Counted from the first letter of the stretch, positions 38,502-47,700 are shown. The stretch is 60,882 nt of DNA from JAUVZL01 sp965603515 (GCA_965603515.1 CBFDDH010000012.1:1-60882), one strand, 5' to 3'. A program made the numbers and translations. Notes: generated by a model not told the origin, from the sequence alone.

Positions 38502-39884
38502 TTATAGTATATATCGCGACATATCAACATCGCTCACAATATCCTTCAATTTTACGTCCACATACTCATCAGTTATCTTTATTTGCTTCTCGCTAATGTT
38601 TGGCGCTTCGAAAAGTAACTCTTCAAGGATTTTCGTCATTACCGTATGCAAACGGCGGGCGCCGATATTCTCAGTCGATGTATTAACCTCTGATGCTATC
38701 GAGGCGATCTTTTTGATAGCACTATCTGTAAATTCGAGGTTAATGCCCTCAGTCGCCAATAATAGACTGTATTGTTTGATCAATGAATTCTCCGGCTCGA
38801 CAAGTATTCTTTGGAAATCCTCGGTTGTTAATGCTGAAAGCTCTACGCGGATTGGAAATCTACCTTGCATCTCGGGGATTAGGTCCGATGGTTTCCTATT
38901 ATGAAAAGCACCCGCAGCAATAAATAAAATATGGTTTGTCTTTATCATACCGTGTTTAGTCATAACATTAGAACCTTCGACAATCGGCAAGAGATCCCGC
39001 TGTACGCCTTCTCTGGATACATCAGGGCCGTGTGTGACCGTACCTCCGGTTATCTTGTCAATTTCGTCAATAAAAACAATCCCCGAATTTTCAGTGCGCT
39101 GACGCGCCTCATTGATCACTTCATCCATATCAACGAGCTTATCAGCTTCTTCGTTCTGAATATACTTGAGTGCTTCCTTGACCGGCATCTTCCTCTTTTT
39201 TTTCTTCTTGGGTAAGTTCTTGCCGAAAGCTTCTTCCAGGACTCCACTGAGATCACCGATGCCAGCCTGGCTAAATATCTCGACAAAAGGCATCTGCTGA
39301 CGGAAGATCTCCAATTCGATTATCCGATCATCAAATTTCCCCGCACCCAACAAATCCCTCATTTTTTCACGCGTGGAGCTCGGTACTATGGTTACTTCAT
39401 CAGTAACCGATTCACTTTTCTTGATGGTTTGGGGAACTGGAAGGAGAATATCGAGTATACGTTCCTCCGCAAACTGACGCGCTCTTTCCTGCACCAGTTT
39501 CGTCTTTTCGTGGCGTACCATATTTACAGAAATCTCGACGAGATCGCGGATCATTGATTCAACGTCCTTACCTACGTAGCCGATTTCAGTGAACCGAGAG
39601 GCCTCAACTTTGATAAATGGAGCACGGGCTATACTGGCTAAACGACGTGCAATTTCGGTCTTTCCAACGCCAGTAGGGCCGATTAAGATTATGTTGTTTG
39701 GATATATATCATCCTTGATCTTATCAGTAACCCTCTGCCTTCGCCAACGGTTACGTAGAGCTATAGCAACAGCTTTTTTTGCTTCCGACTGACCAATGAC
39801 ATATTTGTCGAGTTGGGCAACGATCTCACCGGGCGTGGCAAAAGCGTTGGACATCACGTTCCCTTTTAACGCTTTGTCCTCCAT
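38502..39884 (-). CDS. hslU: ATP-dependent protease ATPase subunit HslU (ClpY)
   Basis: HslU unfolds substrates for the HslV peptidase. The 460-residue product shows LDKYVIGQSEAKKAVAIALRNRWRR, Walker A (GPTGVGKTE), the I-domain (middle about 160 residues with KKKKKRKMPVKEAL), Walker B (IVFIDEIDKI) and ELQGRFPIRVEL-like EMQGRFPIRVELSAL. The ATG at 39884 stands six bases after a perfect -10 box, which supports a leaderless start there. An ATG at 39854 is the alternative. No hslV gene is in the window, although the two usually sit together. Confidence 0.95.
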   Translation of the reverse strand: MEDKALKGNVMSNAFATPGEIVAQLDKYVIGQSEAKKAVAIALRNRWRRQRVTDKIKDDIYPNNIILIGPTGVGKTEIARRLASIARAPFIKVEASRFTEIGYVGKDVESMIRDLVEISVNMVRHEKTKLVQERARQFAEERILDILLPVPQTIKKSESVTDEVTIVPSSTREKMRDLLGAGKFDDRIIELEIFRQQMPFVEIFSQAGIGDLSGVLEEAFGKNLPKKKKKRKMPVKEALKYIQNEEADKLVDMDEVINEARQRTENSGIVFIDEIDKITGGTVTHGPDVSREGVQRDLLPIVEGSNVMTKHGMIKTNHILFIAAGAFHNRKPSDLIPEMQGRFPIRVELSALTTEDFQRILVEPENSLIKQYSLLLATEGINLEFTDSAIKKIASIASEVNTSTENIGARRLHTVMTKILEELLFEAPNISEKQIKITDEYVDVKLKDIVSDVDMSRYIL

Positions 39885-39890
39885 TGTTAA

Positions 39891-39918
39891 ATTATATAAA
39901 ACTATTGTGAATTGTCAA
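39891..39918 (-). promoter_or_regulatory. Sigma-70-type promoter of hslU, leaderless start
   Basis: Minus strand: TTGACA (39918-39913), a 16-bp spacer, TATAAT (39896-39891), six bases, then the ATG at 39884. Confidence 0.85.
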
Positions 39919-40055
39919 GGAAAATACTCAAGGACTCAGAGAAAATATTTATCATTTTTCCGTTGTAATTTTCTTAAAAAATTACTGAAATCGAAGATTT
40001 TCCGGGTCTTTTCAGAGATATCTACTTAAGTCTTATACAAAAATGCATTCGTGAC

Positions 40056-40083
40056 TTGACAATATATCTAAACTAAGTAGTAT
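40056..40083 (+). promoter_or_regulatory. Sigma-70-type promoter, leaderless start
   Basis: TTGACA (40056-40061), a 16-bp spacer, TAGTAT (40078-40083), five bases, then the ATG at 40089. Confidence 0.7.
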
Positions 40084-40088
40084 TTTAT

Positions 40089-41762
40089 ATGAGGGGGTTT
40101 ATTATAACTTCTTTGCTATTCTTGATTCAAGTGAGCAATGCACTTAGTCCAAACGATATGATGCATAACGCAAACAGCATCTTCTATGTTAACCCTTCGG
40201 CTGGTCAAGTAAAACTGAAAGTAAAACGGGATGCGGTCACTGAAGTCTTGCTTATTATGGATGACACACGCTATATAATGAAATCAGTATATCACGATGC
40301 AAACTACGACTACCTCGCAACAACCTTGAATGCATTTGACACTACAGCAACCTACCATTTCCTCATCAAGCACGGCGAGGACTCTCTGTTGTTGCCGGCA
40401 ATCGGTGAATTTACATCTAACGTACCGTTATTCGCACCCCCATCATGGGCGGTCGGAAAAATATACTATTCGATTTTTACTGATGGTTTTCATAATGCAG
40501 ATAGTGATAATGACCCCAAGAGAAAAAGGTCTTGGGGTAAAATGCCGAAAAACTGGGAGTCTTTCGGTGGTGACCTCAAAGGTATCTTTAACAAGTTAAC
40601 CTATATTGATTCACTTACTCCAGATATCATCTTACTGCAGCCAATTTTTTCAGCATCATCAAATCACAAATTCAATGCAAGTGATTTCGCGACGATCGAT
40701 TCTTGTTTCGGGGACACTCTAGATCTAAAGAAGCTCATCGAACAGGTACATGCAAGAAACATGAAGATAATCCTGGCGGTTCCCTTCAGTCACACCGGGG
40801 TTGATTTTCCGACCTTTGCAGACATTGAAAAGAACGGCGCAGCTTCAAAATACCTTGATTGGTACCTGGTCAATGCACCATCCATAAAAAGATCACCGCC
40901 TAACTACCAGTGTTGGCGCGCTGACTACCGTTTTCCAAAACTCAATCTGAACAACCCCCAGGTCATGAATTATCTAATCGGGTATTTGGGATACTGGAAG
41001 CGCTTTGGCCTCGATGGTTTTTATATCGGTGAAGATGAGCATCTCAGTGCGAGTTTTATACGGACCCTGCGTACCCATTTGAAAACCAGATATCCAGATC
41101 TGCTGCTCCTGGGTAGTGACATACGTCTTCTTAATGGTAACGCCTTTGATGGTAGTTCGAACAAAACGCTGACCGACTTGATTGTCAAATACTTTGTGAA
41201 ACAAAACATACCTACTAGTGAATTCGATAGAAAACTCCAGCAGATACTCCTTTTCAGCCCTTGCCAGAGCAATAGTGTAAACTTGATCAGTCTCTCAAAC
41301 CATGACATGCGAGTTGTGCCCGATAAAGAACTTATGAAAAACCTCTATGCATTTATTTTCACTTGTGTAGGATCACCAGTTATTTTGTACGGCGAAGAAA
41401 TAGCGATGTCTGATTATTCATCGCTCAATCTAGGTAGTTTTCCATGGAATATTGTGGACCAGAACCGTATGTTCCTTGCAGAAATAAAAAAACTTATCCA
41501 AATTCGTAAATCAAATCCAACAATATCGGACAACACCTTTTTCACTCTGTATGCCAACGACATCACAAAAGTCTATGCATACGACCGAGGTGGTCTTATC
41601 ATCGTCCTCAATTCAGGAAATAAACAATCATTTGTTTCCCTGCCGGCATGGGACGGCACTTACACTGACCTGTCGAGTGGCGAGCAATTCACTGCCTTTT
41701 CACAGAGTCTTAAGCTCTCTATTGATGCTAAATCATATCGAATACTGAAACGTGAACTTTAA
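40089..41762 (+). CDS. Secreted alpha-amylase-family (GH13) homologue lacking catalytic residues
   Basis: The 557-residue product has a signal peptide (ending S-N-A-L-S). Residues about 30-115 are an N-terminal beta domain and about 120-475 a GH13-like barrel (IYYSIFTDGFHNADSDND, SFGGDLKGIFNKLTYIDSLTPDIILLQPIF). The catalytic regions are altered. Region II reads D-G-F-Y-I-G-E-D-E-H, so the usual Arg and nucleophile Asp are Tyr and Gly. The usual G-E of region III reads L-G-S-D-I. Region I reads I-L-A-V-P-F-S-H-T-G without its Asp. Region IV keeps N-H-D. It is probably a non-catalytic or altered binding protein. It overlaps uvrB by 11 bp. Confidence 0.78.
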   Translation: MRGFIITSLLFLIQVSNALSPNDMMHNANSIFYVNPSAGQVKLKVKRDAVTEVLLIMDDTRYIMKSVYHDANYDYLATTLNAFDTTATYHFLIKHGEDSLLLPAIGEFTSNVPLFAPPSWAVGKIYYSIFTDGFHNADSDNDPKRKRSWGKMPKNWESFGGDLKGIFNKLTYIDSLTPDIILLQPIFSASSNHKFNASDFATIDSCFGDTLDLKKLIEQVHARNMKIILAVPFSHTGVDFPTFADIEKNGAASKYLDWYLVNAPSIKRSPPNYQCWRADYRFPKLNLNNPQVMNYLIGYLGYWKRFGLDGFYIGEDEHLSASFIRTLRTHLKTRYPDLLLLGSDIRLLNGNAFDGSSNKTLTDLIVKYFVKQNIPTSEFDRKLQQILLFSPCQSNSVNLISLSNHDMRVVPDKELMKNLYAFIFTCVGSPVILYGEEIAMSDYSSLNLGSFPWNIVDQNRMFLAEIKKLIQIRKSNPTISDNTFFTLYANDITKVYAYDRGGLIIVLNSGNKQSFVSLPAWDGTYTDLSSGEQFTAFSQSLKLSIDAKSYRILKREL

Positions 41763-43749
41763 ACTGCACGCCCCTTTCACCCCCAGAGGTGATCAACCTA
41801 AGGCGATAGAAAACATAGTTAAAGGTATTGAAACGAATAAACGTTTCCAAACCCTGTTGGGCGTCACTGGCTCGGGTAAGACCTTCACAATGGCCAATGT
41901 TATCGAACACGTCCAGAAACCGACCCTCATCATTTCCCACAATAAGACACTTGCCGCACAGCTATTCGGTGAATTCAAACAGTTCTTTCCAGAAAATGCC
42001 GTTGAATACTTCATTTCGTATTACGATTATTACCAGCCTGAAGCATATCTCCCAGAAACCGATCTTTACATTGAAAAAGATGCATCAATAAATGAAGAGA
42101 TAGAAAGACTCAGGCTGCGGGCAACTGCAGCACTACTCACACGCCGCGATGTAATAATCGTTGCCTCGGTATCCTGCATTTTCAATATAGGATCTCCTGA
42201 AGAAATCCAAAACCTTGTTGTTTACTTAAGCAAGGGTGACACGCGAGATCGGGATACCTTACTCAAATCGCTCGTTGCCATTCAGTATGCGAGAAATGAC
42301 CTTGAATTCGCACGCGGCACATTCCGTGTACGTGGTGACACGGTCGACATCCATCCAGCCGACGAAAAATATGGCATCCGTATAGAATTATTCGGCGATA
42401 CCATTGAAAGAATCCAATTATTCAACCAGGTCTCCGGACATACCGTGGAGAACCTCGATCATATCACGATCTTCCCAGCAAAGCATTTCATTACTACACA
42501 ATCCAGAATCGAAGAAACAGTTGATGTAATAAGGGATGAATTGGCTGACCGGCTTAAGTATTTTGAAACAAGGGGTAAGCTCCTGGAAGCCCAACGCTTG
42601 GCACAGCGCACAAAATTCGATATCGAGATGCTTCTTGAATTAGGTTATTGCTCGGGCATTGAAAACTACTCCATGCATCTCTCCGGTCGTAAGCCCGGCG
42701 AGCGACCACATTGCCTGATCGACTACTTTACCGATGATTACATAATGGTCATCGACGAATCTCATGTAACACTACCCCAGCTGCACGCTATGTACGAAGG
42801 TGACCGTGCACGTAAAACAATGCTCGTTGAGCACGGCTTCAGATTACCCTCGGCACTCGAAAACAGACCTTTGAAGTTTGATGAAATTGAACAATTGATC
42901 AACCGGGCAATATGCATATCAGCAACACCAGGCCAATGGGAGATTGAAAAATCAGGGAACCGTGTGATCGAACAAATCGTCCGCCCTACCGGCATTGTTG
43001 ATCCCAAGGTCACAGTAAAACCAGCAAAAAATCAGGTCGATGATTTGATTGAGGAGATACAACAAAGAGTGCAGCAAAAAGAAAGGGTATTGGTTACAAC
43101 CTTAACAAAAAGAATGTCTGAAGATCTTGCACAATATCTCAATGAAATCGGCATACGGGTAAGGTATATACACTCGGAAATAAATGCCATTCAGAGAATA
43201 AAAATCCTAAGGGAATTGAGGTTGGGTGAATTTGACGTGCTAATCGGTATTAACCTTCTAAGAGAGGGTCTTGACCTACCTGAAGTTGCATTGGTCGCGA
43301 TCCTCGACGCTGATCGCGAAGGGTTTTTGAGAAGTGAACGCTCACTAATTCAAACGGCCGGTCGCGCCGCGCGCAATGTCTACAGCGAAGTCATTATGTA
43401 TGCTGATGAAAATACAGATTCAATGAAAAGAGCGATCGCAGAAATGACAAGAAGACGAAACAAGCAACTTGCTTATAATAGAAAACACAATATCACACCG
43501 CGGTCTATTGTTAAAACTAAGGAGGAAATAATAAGAGCAACCTCGGTTGCTGATCATATTACCACAAGCAGCAAAGAGGAAATAAGAGTTGAAGAACTGG
43601 CAAAACTGTACAATGAAATGGAAGAAGCAGTCTCCCTGATGGAATTTGAACGTGCCGCAGAAATAAGGGACCGGATAAAACTAATAAAGCAACGCTTGGA
43701 AAACAAAGAAGGGGGGAAATATCAAAAAGAAGTCGGTTCAAAGCAATAA
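41752..43749 (+). CDS. uvrB: Excinuclease ABC subunit B
   Basis: UvrB is the central helicase-like subunit of nucleotide excision repair. The 665-residue product starts at GTG inside the end of the amylase gene. It shows Walker A (GVTGSGKTFTMANV), the YYDYYQPEAYLP hairpin, DESHVTLPQLHAMYEGDRARK, LLREGLDLPEVALVAILDADREGFLRSERSLIQTAGRAARN and a C-terminal UVR motif (LYNEMEEAVSLMEFERAAEIRDRI). The tail after it (N-K-E-G-G-K-Y-Q-K) covers a G6 run at 43711-43716. Confidence 0.97.
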   Translation: MNFKLHAPFTPRGDQPKAIENIVKGIETNKRFQTLLGVTGSGKTFTMANVIEHVQKPTLIISHNKTLAAQLFGEFKQFFPENAVEYFISYYDYYQPEAYLPETDLYIEKDASINEEIERLRLRATAALLTRRDVIIVASVSCIFNIGSPEEIQNLVVYLSKGDTRDRDTLLKSLVAIQYARNDLEFARGTFRVRGDTVDIHPADEKYGIRIELFGDTIERIQLFNQVSGHTVENLDHITIFPAKHFITTQSRIEETVDVIRDELADRLKYFETRGKLLEAQRLAQRTKFDIEMLLELGYCSGIENYSMHLSGRKPGERPHCLIDYFTDDYIMVIDESHVTLPQLHAMYEGDRARKTMLVEHGFRLPSALENRPLKFDEIEQLINRAICISATPGQWEIEKSGNRVIEQIVRPTGIVDPKVTVKPAKNQVDDLIEEIQQRVQQKERVLVTTLTKRMSEDLAQYLNEIGIRVRYIHSEINAIQRIKILRELRLGEFDVLIGINLLREGLDLPEVALVAILDADREGFLRSERSLIQTAGRAARNVYSEVIMYADENTDSMKRAIAEMTRRRNKQLAYNRKHNITPRSIVKTKEEIIRATSVADHITTSSKEEIRVEELAKLYNEMEEAVSLMEFERAAEIRDRIKLIKQRLENKEGGKYQKEVGSKQ

Positions 43750-44590
43750 AGAAAAAAGGCGATTCTTAAAGATCGTCAAGGATGCGCTCAAAGAGGATAT
43801 CGGTCGGGGTGACATCACAACTGACCAAATAGTCGATGAGCAACAACAAGCGCTAGGTATAATATTCCCAAAGCAAGATGGTATCTTATGCGGTGCCACG
43901 ATCGCCCAAATGGTTTTTGCAGTACTTGATGAGCATATTGATTTCCAATGCAAAATGTCTGACGGTACCAGCTTTTCATCCGGCATGACTATTGCTACGC
44001 TCATTGGTCCAGCGGCCTCATGCCTGAAAGGTGAACGAACTGCTCTGAACTTCTTACAACACCTCAGCGGTATTGCCACGCTCACCAAGAACTTCGTGAA
44101 TGCCGCTGAGAGACGATTGAAAATTTTCGATACGAGAAAAACTTTACCCGGCTTGAGAATAATGGAAAAATACGCCGTTCGCACCGGCGGTGGTCATAAC
44201 CACCGATTTGGTCTGTATGATATGATACTAGTAAAGGATAACCATATAGAGATTGCCGGCAGCATAACTGAGGCGGTGCGTGCCGTACGCAAGAAAAGAA
44301 AAAGAGCATTTGTGGAAGTCGAGGTTAAGACCTTTGAAGAATTAGATGAAGCCCTGGCTGTTAAGGTAAACCGGGTCATGCTCGATAATATGACCCCTGA
44401 TCAATTAACTAGAGCCGTTGAAATTGTACGCGCCTCAGAAGGAACTACAGAGATCGAAGTAAGTGGTGGGATTACCCTCATCAATATTGCGGCTTATAAA
44501 GATTGCGGTGTGGATATTGTCTCAGTCGGTGCACTCACCCATTCAGCTCCGGCTATTGACATTGCGATGAAACTAAAACCTCTTGGATAA
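43721..44590 (+). CDS. nadC: Quinolinate phosphoribosyltransferase, apparent AUC start
   Basis: NadC makes nicotinate mononucleotide in NAD synthesis. The product matches the family from ALKEDIGRGDITTDQIV onward, with GPAASCLKGERTALNFLQHLSGIAT, TRKTLPGLRIMEKYAVRTGGGHNHR and KDNHIEIAGSI. The first canonical start (ATG 43910) would remove about 60 essential residues. No ATG, GTG or TTG lies in frame upstream. An ATC at 43721 follows AAGGGGGG by 4 nt and gives the natural N-terminus (x-K-K-K-S-V-Q-S-N-K-E-K-R-R-F-L-K). The start lies within uvrB. Alternatively the G6 run is miscounted. Full length is 289 residues. Confidence 0.88.
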   Translation: MKKKSVQSNKEKRRFLKIVKDALKEDIGRGDITTDQIVDEQQQALGIIFPKQDGILCGATIAQMVFAVLDEHIDFQCKMSDGTSFSSGMTIATLIGPAASCLKGERTALNFLQHLSGIATLTKNFVNAAERRLKIFDTRKTLPGLRIMEKYAVRTGGGHNHRFGLYDMILVKDNHIEIAGSITEAVRAVRKKRKRAFVEVEVKTFEELDEALAVKVNRVMLDNMTPDQLTRAVEIVRASEGTTEIEVSGGITLINIAAYKDCGVDIVSVGALTHSAPAIDIAMKLKPLG

Positions 44591-45929
44591 GGTGAACTCT
44601 GAGGACTTTTTTAACTCCCTGGTTGATTACGAAAAAATATCTGGTTATGATTACAAACTTGAAGATTTCATAGAATTTTTGACACAATTTGACTCACCGC
44701 AAAAAAAACTGAATAATGTCATACATATTGCGGGAACAAAGGGAAAAGGTTCCACTGCCGCAATAATTAGTTCATGTTTAGAATCCTGCGGGTACAGGGT
44801 TGGACTATTTACCTCACCCCACCTTAACAGAATAAATGAAAGAATAAGAATCAATGATCTTGAAATTCCGAACCGGGATTTGCTGAAGTATATAAAACAA
44901 ATACGACCTTATATCAATAGAAAACGCAGGGCAAGAACATTCTTCGAAGTACTTACCACAATCACATTCTTGTATTTTTTAAAGAAAAAACCTGATCTCT
45001 CAATTCTTGAGGTTGGAATGGGTGGCAGACTCGACTCAACAAATGTTACAAATCCAATAATATCAGTGATCACAAAAATCGGCTATGACCATACAAATCT
45101 ATTAGGTAATAAATTATCCCAGATCGCGATAGAAAAAGCAGGAATTATTAAACCCCCAGCCTTCCGTCCCGCACAAGGGGGGGATGATAAAAGAGGGGGA
45201 AAAGTTATCACAAAATACACTCGACAAGAACCTAGTCAATTGATCACCATTCACCAGCGATCGAGTGTAGAACAAGTAATAAAAAGAGTAGCCAAAAAAC
45301 AACGTAATAAGATCACTTTTGCCGAAGAACAACACAATATTAAAATAGTAAAGCAAACAATCAAAGGCAGCCACCTAAGAATAACCGGGCAAATCGGAAG
45401 GTTCGACGCCTTCCTCCCTTTACCTGGCGCCCATCAGGTTCAGAACCTCCTTCTTACCCTGTCAGTGATCAATGAATTAAGAACCATGGGTTTTGAAATT
45501 CCAGTACAAACAATACAAAAAGGTATCCGGCAAACCAAGCTACGCGGTAGGTTTGAAGTCATCTCGAACAAACCACTCGTGATATTTGACTGCGCACATA
45601 ACCGCGATTCGTTTGAGGCTTTGCATGAGAATATCGAGACTCTCAAGATCCGTAATTTCTTTTTGATTTTTGGCTGCAGCCACGGCAAAGATATCACTTA
45701 TGCGTTGAGAGAAATTTTTCCGAAAGCCAAAGAAGTGGTATTGGTGAAAACTGACAACCCGCGCGCAATGATACAAACTGATATCTACGGTCACGCGAGA
45801 AGATATCAAAAAAATATAACAATCGCTCCATCAATTGCTCATGCTATTGAATATTTGAAGAGTAAATCCAAAAGAAATGAAAAAATAATCATCACTGGCT
45901 CATTCTATCTCTGGCAACCAGAGTGGTGA
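44583..45929 (+). CDS. folC: Folylpolyglutamate synthase/dihydrofolate synthase
   Basis: FolC adds glutamate to folates. The 448-residue product starts at TTG inside the end of nadC. It shows HIAGTKGKGSTAAIIS (ATP loop), GLFTSPHLNRINERI, LEVGMGGRLDSTNV, GYDHTNLLGN, FDCAHNRDSFEAL and IITGSFYL. After K-A-G-I-I-K the reading frame carries an extra stretch of about 17 residues (P-P-A-F-R-P-A-Q-G-G-D-D-K-R-G-G-K) that does not fit the family and looks like an inserted repeat. Confidence 0.93.
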   Translation: MDKVNSEDFFNSLVDYEKISGYDYKLEDFIEFLTQFDSPQKKLNNVIHIAGTKGKGSTAAIISSCLESCGYRVGLFTSPHLNRINERIRINDLEIPNRDLLKYIKQIRPYINRKRRARTFFEVLTTITFLYFLKKKPDLSILEVGMGGRLDSTNVTNPIISVITKIGYDHTNLLGNKLSQIAIEKAGIIKPPAFRPAQGGDDKRGGKVITKYTRQEPSQLITIHQRSSVEQVIKRVAKKQRNKITFAEEQHNIKIVKQTIKGSHLRITGQIGRFDAFLPLPGAHQVQNLLLTLSVINELRTMGFEIPVQTIQKGIRQTKLRGRFEVISNKPLVIFDCAHNRDSFEALHENIETLKIRNFFLIFGCSHGKDITYALREIFPKAKEVVLVKTDNPRAMIQTDIYGHARRYQKNITIAPSIAHAIEYLKSKSKRNEKIIITGSFYLWQPEW

Positions 45930-45949
45930 TCCCAGTTGTTCTTCTCCAT

Positions 45950-46190
45950 ACTCACCACTGTCCTTTATGGTCTAACCCTAAATCAGCCACAACCTCCTCT
46001 ACTGTCATCGTCTGACTTGATCGGACGATCCAGTCTTTTATATTTCGCGCGCCCTACTCACTACTGTCCTTTATGGTCTAACCCTAAATCAGCCACAACC
46101 TCCTCTACTGTCATCGTCTGACTTGATCGGACGATCCAGTCTTTTATATTTTGCGTCCTACTCACTACTGTCCTTTATGGTCTAACCCCA
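45950..46190. repeat. Tandem direct repeat, two full copies and a partial third
   Basis: The unit begins ACTCACTACTGTCCTTTATG and includes ACAACCTCCTCTACTGTCAT and GATCGGACGATCCAGTC. Copies start at 45950, 46056 and 46160 (periods 106 and 104). Part of the unit recurs near 54770. It fills the gap between folC and the aldehyde dehydrogenase gene. No ORF is supported. Confidence 0.9.
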
Positions 46191-46226
46191 TTACCACCAT
46201 AATAAAAATTCAGGTTTGGCATAAGG

Positions 46227-47660
46227 TCAATTATGCAAATCTTCGATTTTGTCTACATCAATGTCTTCGTCAAGATATTTATGAATAGAATTATCATTAA
46301 TATAGGAACATACTTTGCGTCTGGCAATTCGGCGAATATTCAGCAAATGCTGAACAGAAATATTGTCCGTAGTGATATTCTTCCCACTTGTGCCACAAGC
46401 AAGCATTAAAGAAGGCTGGAGCTTATTGTATGTACCTCCCATTGCGCCCTGTGAGGCAGGTGTATTCACGAGGATTCGCCCGGCGTTCATAACCGATGCG
46501 AAATACTCGATTTTTTCCTCGCGCTTCGAGAAAATACTTGCTGTATGACCCAAACCACCATGTTGGTTGATCTGACGACAGAGTTCTATACCCGATTCAA
46601 AATCATCTGCCACATAAAAAGCCAAAATAGGAGCCAGAATCTCCATTGAAAGCGGCGATTGGAGTCCGACTTCCTCCAGGGGCGCGATAAGAACAGTCGT
46701 GTCAGGTGGAACCTTGATACCGGCCATTTCTGCAATCAGGGTGGCTGGCTGACCGATAACTTCGACCCTCATTACCTTATCAGTCTTATTGAACGCTACC
46801 GGCTCAAGACGTTTGATTTCATCTTTGGACAAGAAATAAGCCTTCTGCTTTTTTAACTCACGGATCACCGCATCGACATTATAACGATTAGCAACGATTG
46901 CTTGTTCGCTGGCACAGACAGTTCCATGATCAAAAGTTTTAGATACAAGAATCTGTCCAATAGCAAAGGGAATATCCACTGATCTTCCAATATAGACCGG
47001 CACATTACCCGGGCCAATACCTATCGCAGGATTACCTGATCTATGAGCGGCGCGCACAAGCTCTACCGAACCAGTAGCTAGAATCAGGGATATTTTGTTG
47101 TGTGACATCAACATCCTAACTTCATCTCTTGATGAGGTTTTTATCCATTGAATGCAGTCTTCTGGAGCACCGGCCTTCAGCGCTGCCTCGTATGCGATAC
47201 GAGCTGCCTTGACTGAACATCTTTTAGCTGAACCATGCGGACGGATGATGATAGGGTTTCTCGATTTCATGGAAATCAGAATCTTAAATAGAACCGTTGA
47301 ACTCGGGTTGGTAATCGGGGTGACGGCAAAAATAGGACCGACCGGTTCTGCAACCTCCACGATCTCCTGCTCCTTATCCTCGGCGATCACACCTACAGTC
47401 TTGACATTCTTGATATCCATATAAACATACAGCGTAGCGACGACATTCTTAAAAACCTTATCTTCCCACTTGCCCAATTTGGTTTCTTTATAGGTAAGCT
47501 TAGCCAGGTTAATACGGTTACTAAATCCGGCTCTAAAAACGGCCTCAGTTATTTTATCGGTTTGTTCCTGGTTGTAGTTGCGAAAGGTTCTTGCTGCCTT
47601 AGTGGCATTATCAACAATCTTCTCGATATCAAGTCCTGGCGTGTGATGATCTTGTTTCAT
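46227..47660 (-). CDS. CoA-acylating aldehyde dehydrogenase (EutE/PduP-like)
   Basis: The enzyme interconverts an aldehyde (usually acetaldehyde) with its acyl-CoA using NAD. The 477-residue product matches the acylating branch: VGVIAEDKEQEIVEVAEPVGPIFAVTPITNPSSTV, IIRPHGSAKRCSVKAARI, GPGNVPVYIGRSVDIPFA and the catalytic cysteine in FDHGTVCASEQAI near residue 246. There is no N-terminal shell-targeting peptide of obvious kind and no microcompartment or alcohol dehydrogenase gene nearby, so the pathway context is unclear. Confidence 0.9.
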   Translation of the reverse strand: MKQDHHTPGLDIEKIVDNATKAARTFRNYNQEQTDKITEAVFRAGFSNRINLAKLTYKETKLGKWEDKVFKNVVATLYVYMDIKNVKTVGVIAEDKEQEIVEVAEPVGPIFAVTPITNPSSTVLFKILISMKSRNPIIIRPHGSAKRCSVKAARIAYEAALKAGAPEDCIQWIKTSSRDEVRMLMSHNKISLILATGSVELVRAAHRSGNPAIGIGPGNVPVYIGRSVDIPFAIGQILVSKTFDHGTVCASEQAIVANRYNVDAVIRELKKQKAYFLSKDEIKRLEPVAFNKTDKVMRVEVIGQPATLIAEMAGIKVPPDTTVLIAPLEEVGLQSPLSMEILAPILAFYVADDFESGIELCRQINQHGGLGHTASIFSKREEKIEYFASVMNAGRILVNTPASQGAMGGTYNKLQPSLMLACGTSGKNITTDNISVQHLLNIRRIARRKVCSYINDNSIHKYLDEDIDVDKIEDLHN

Positions 47661-47672
47661 ATCGCTTCAATA

Positions 47673-47700
47673 AATATAGAAGAATCCGGGGCATTGTCAA
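47673..47700 (-). promoter_or_regulatory. Sigma-70-type promoter, very short leader
   Basis: Minus strand: TTGACA (47700-47695), a 16-bp spacer, TATATT (47678-47673), then 12 bases to the ATG at 47660. Confidence 0.7.

Noticed and set aside
39483..39792. Plus-strand ORFs within hslU
   Set aside because: They are antisense to a highly conserved gene, with no start signals.
45950..46190. CRISPR-like array
   Set aside because: The units are about 105 bp direct copies with no variable spacers and no cas genes nearby.
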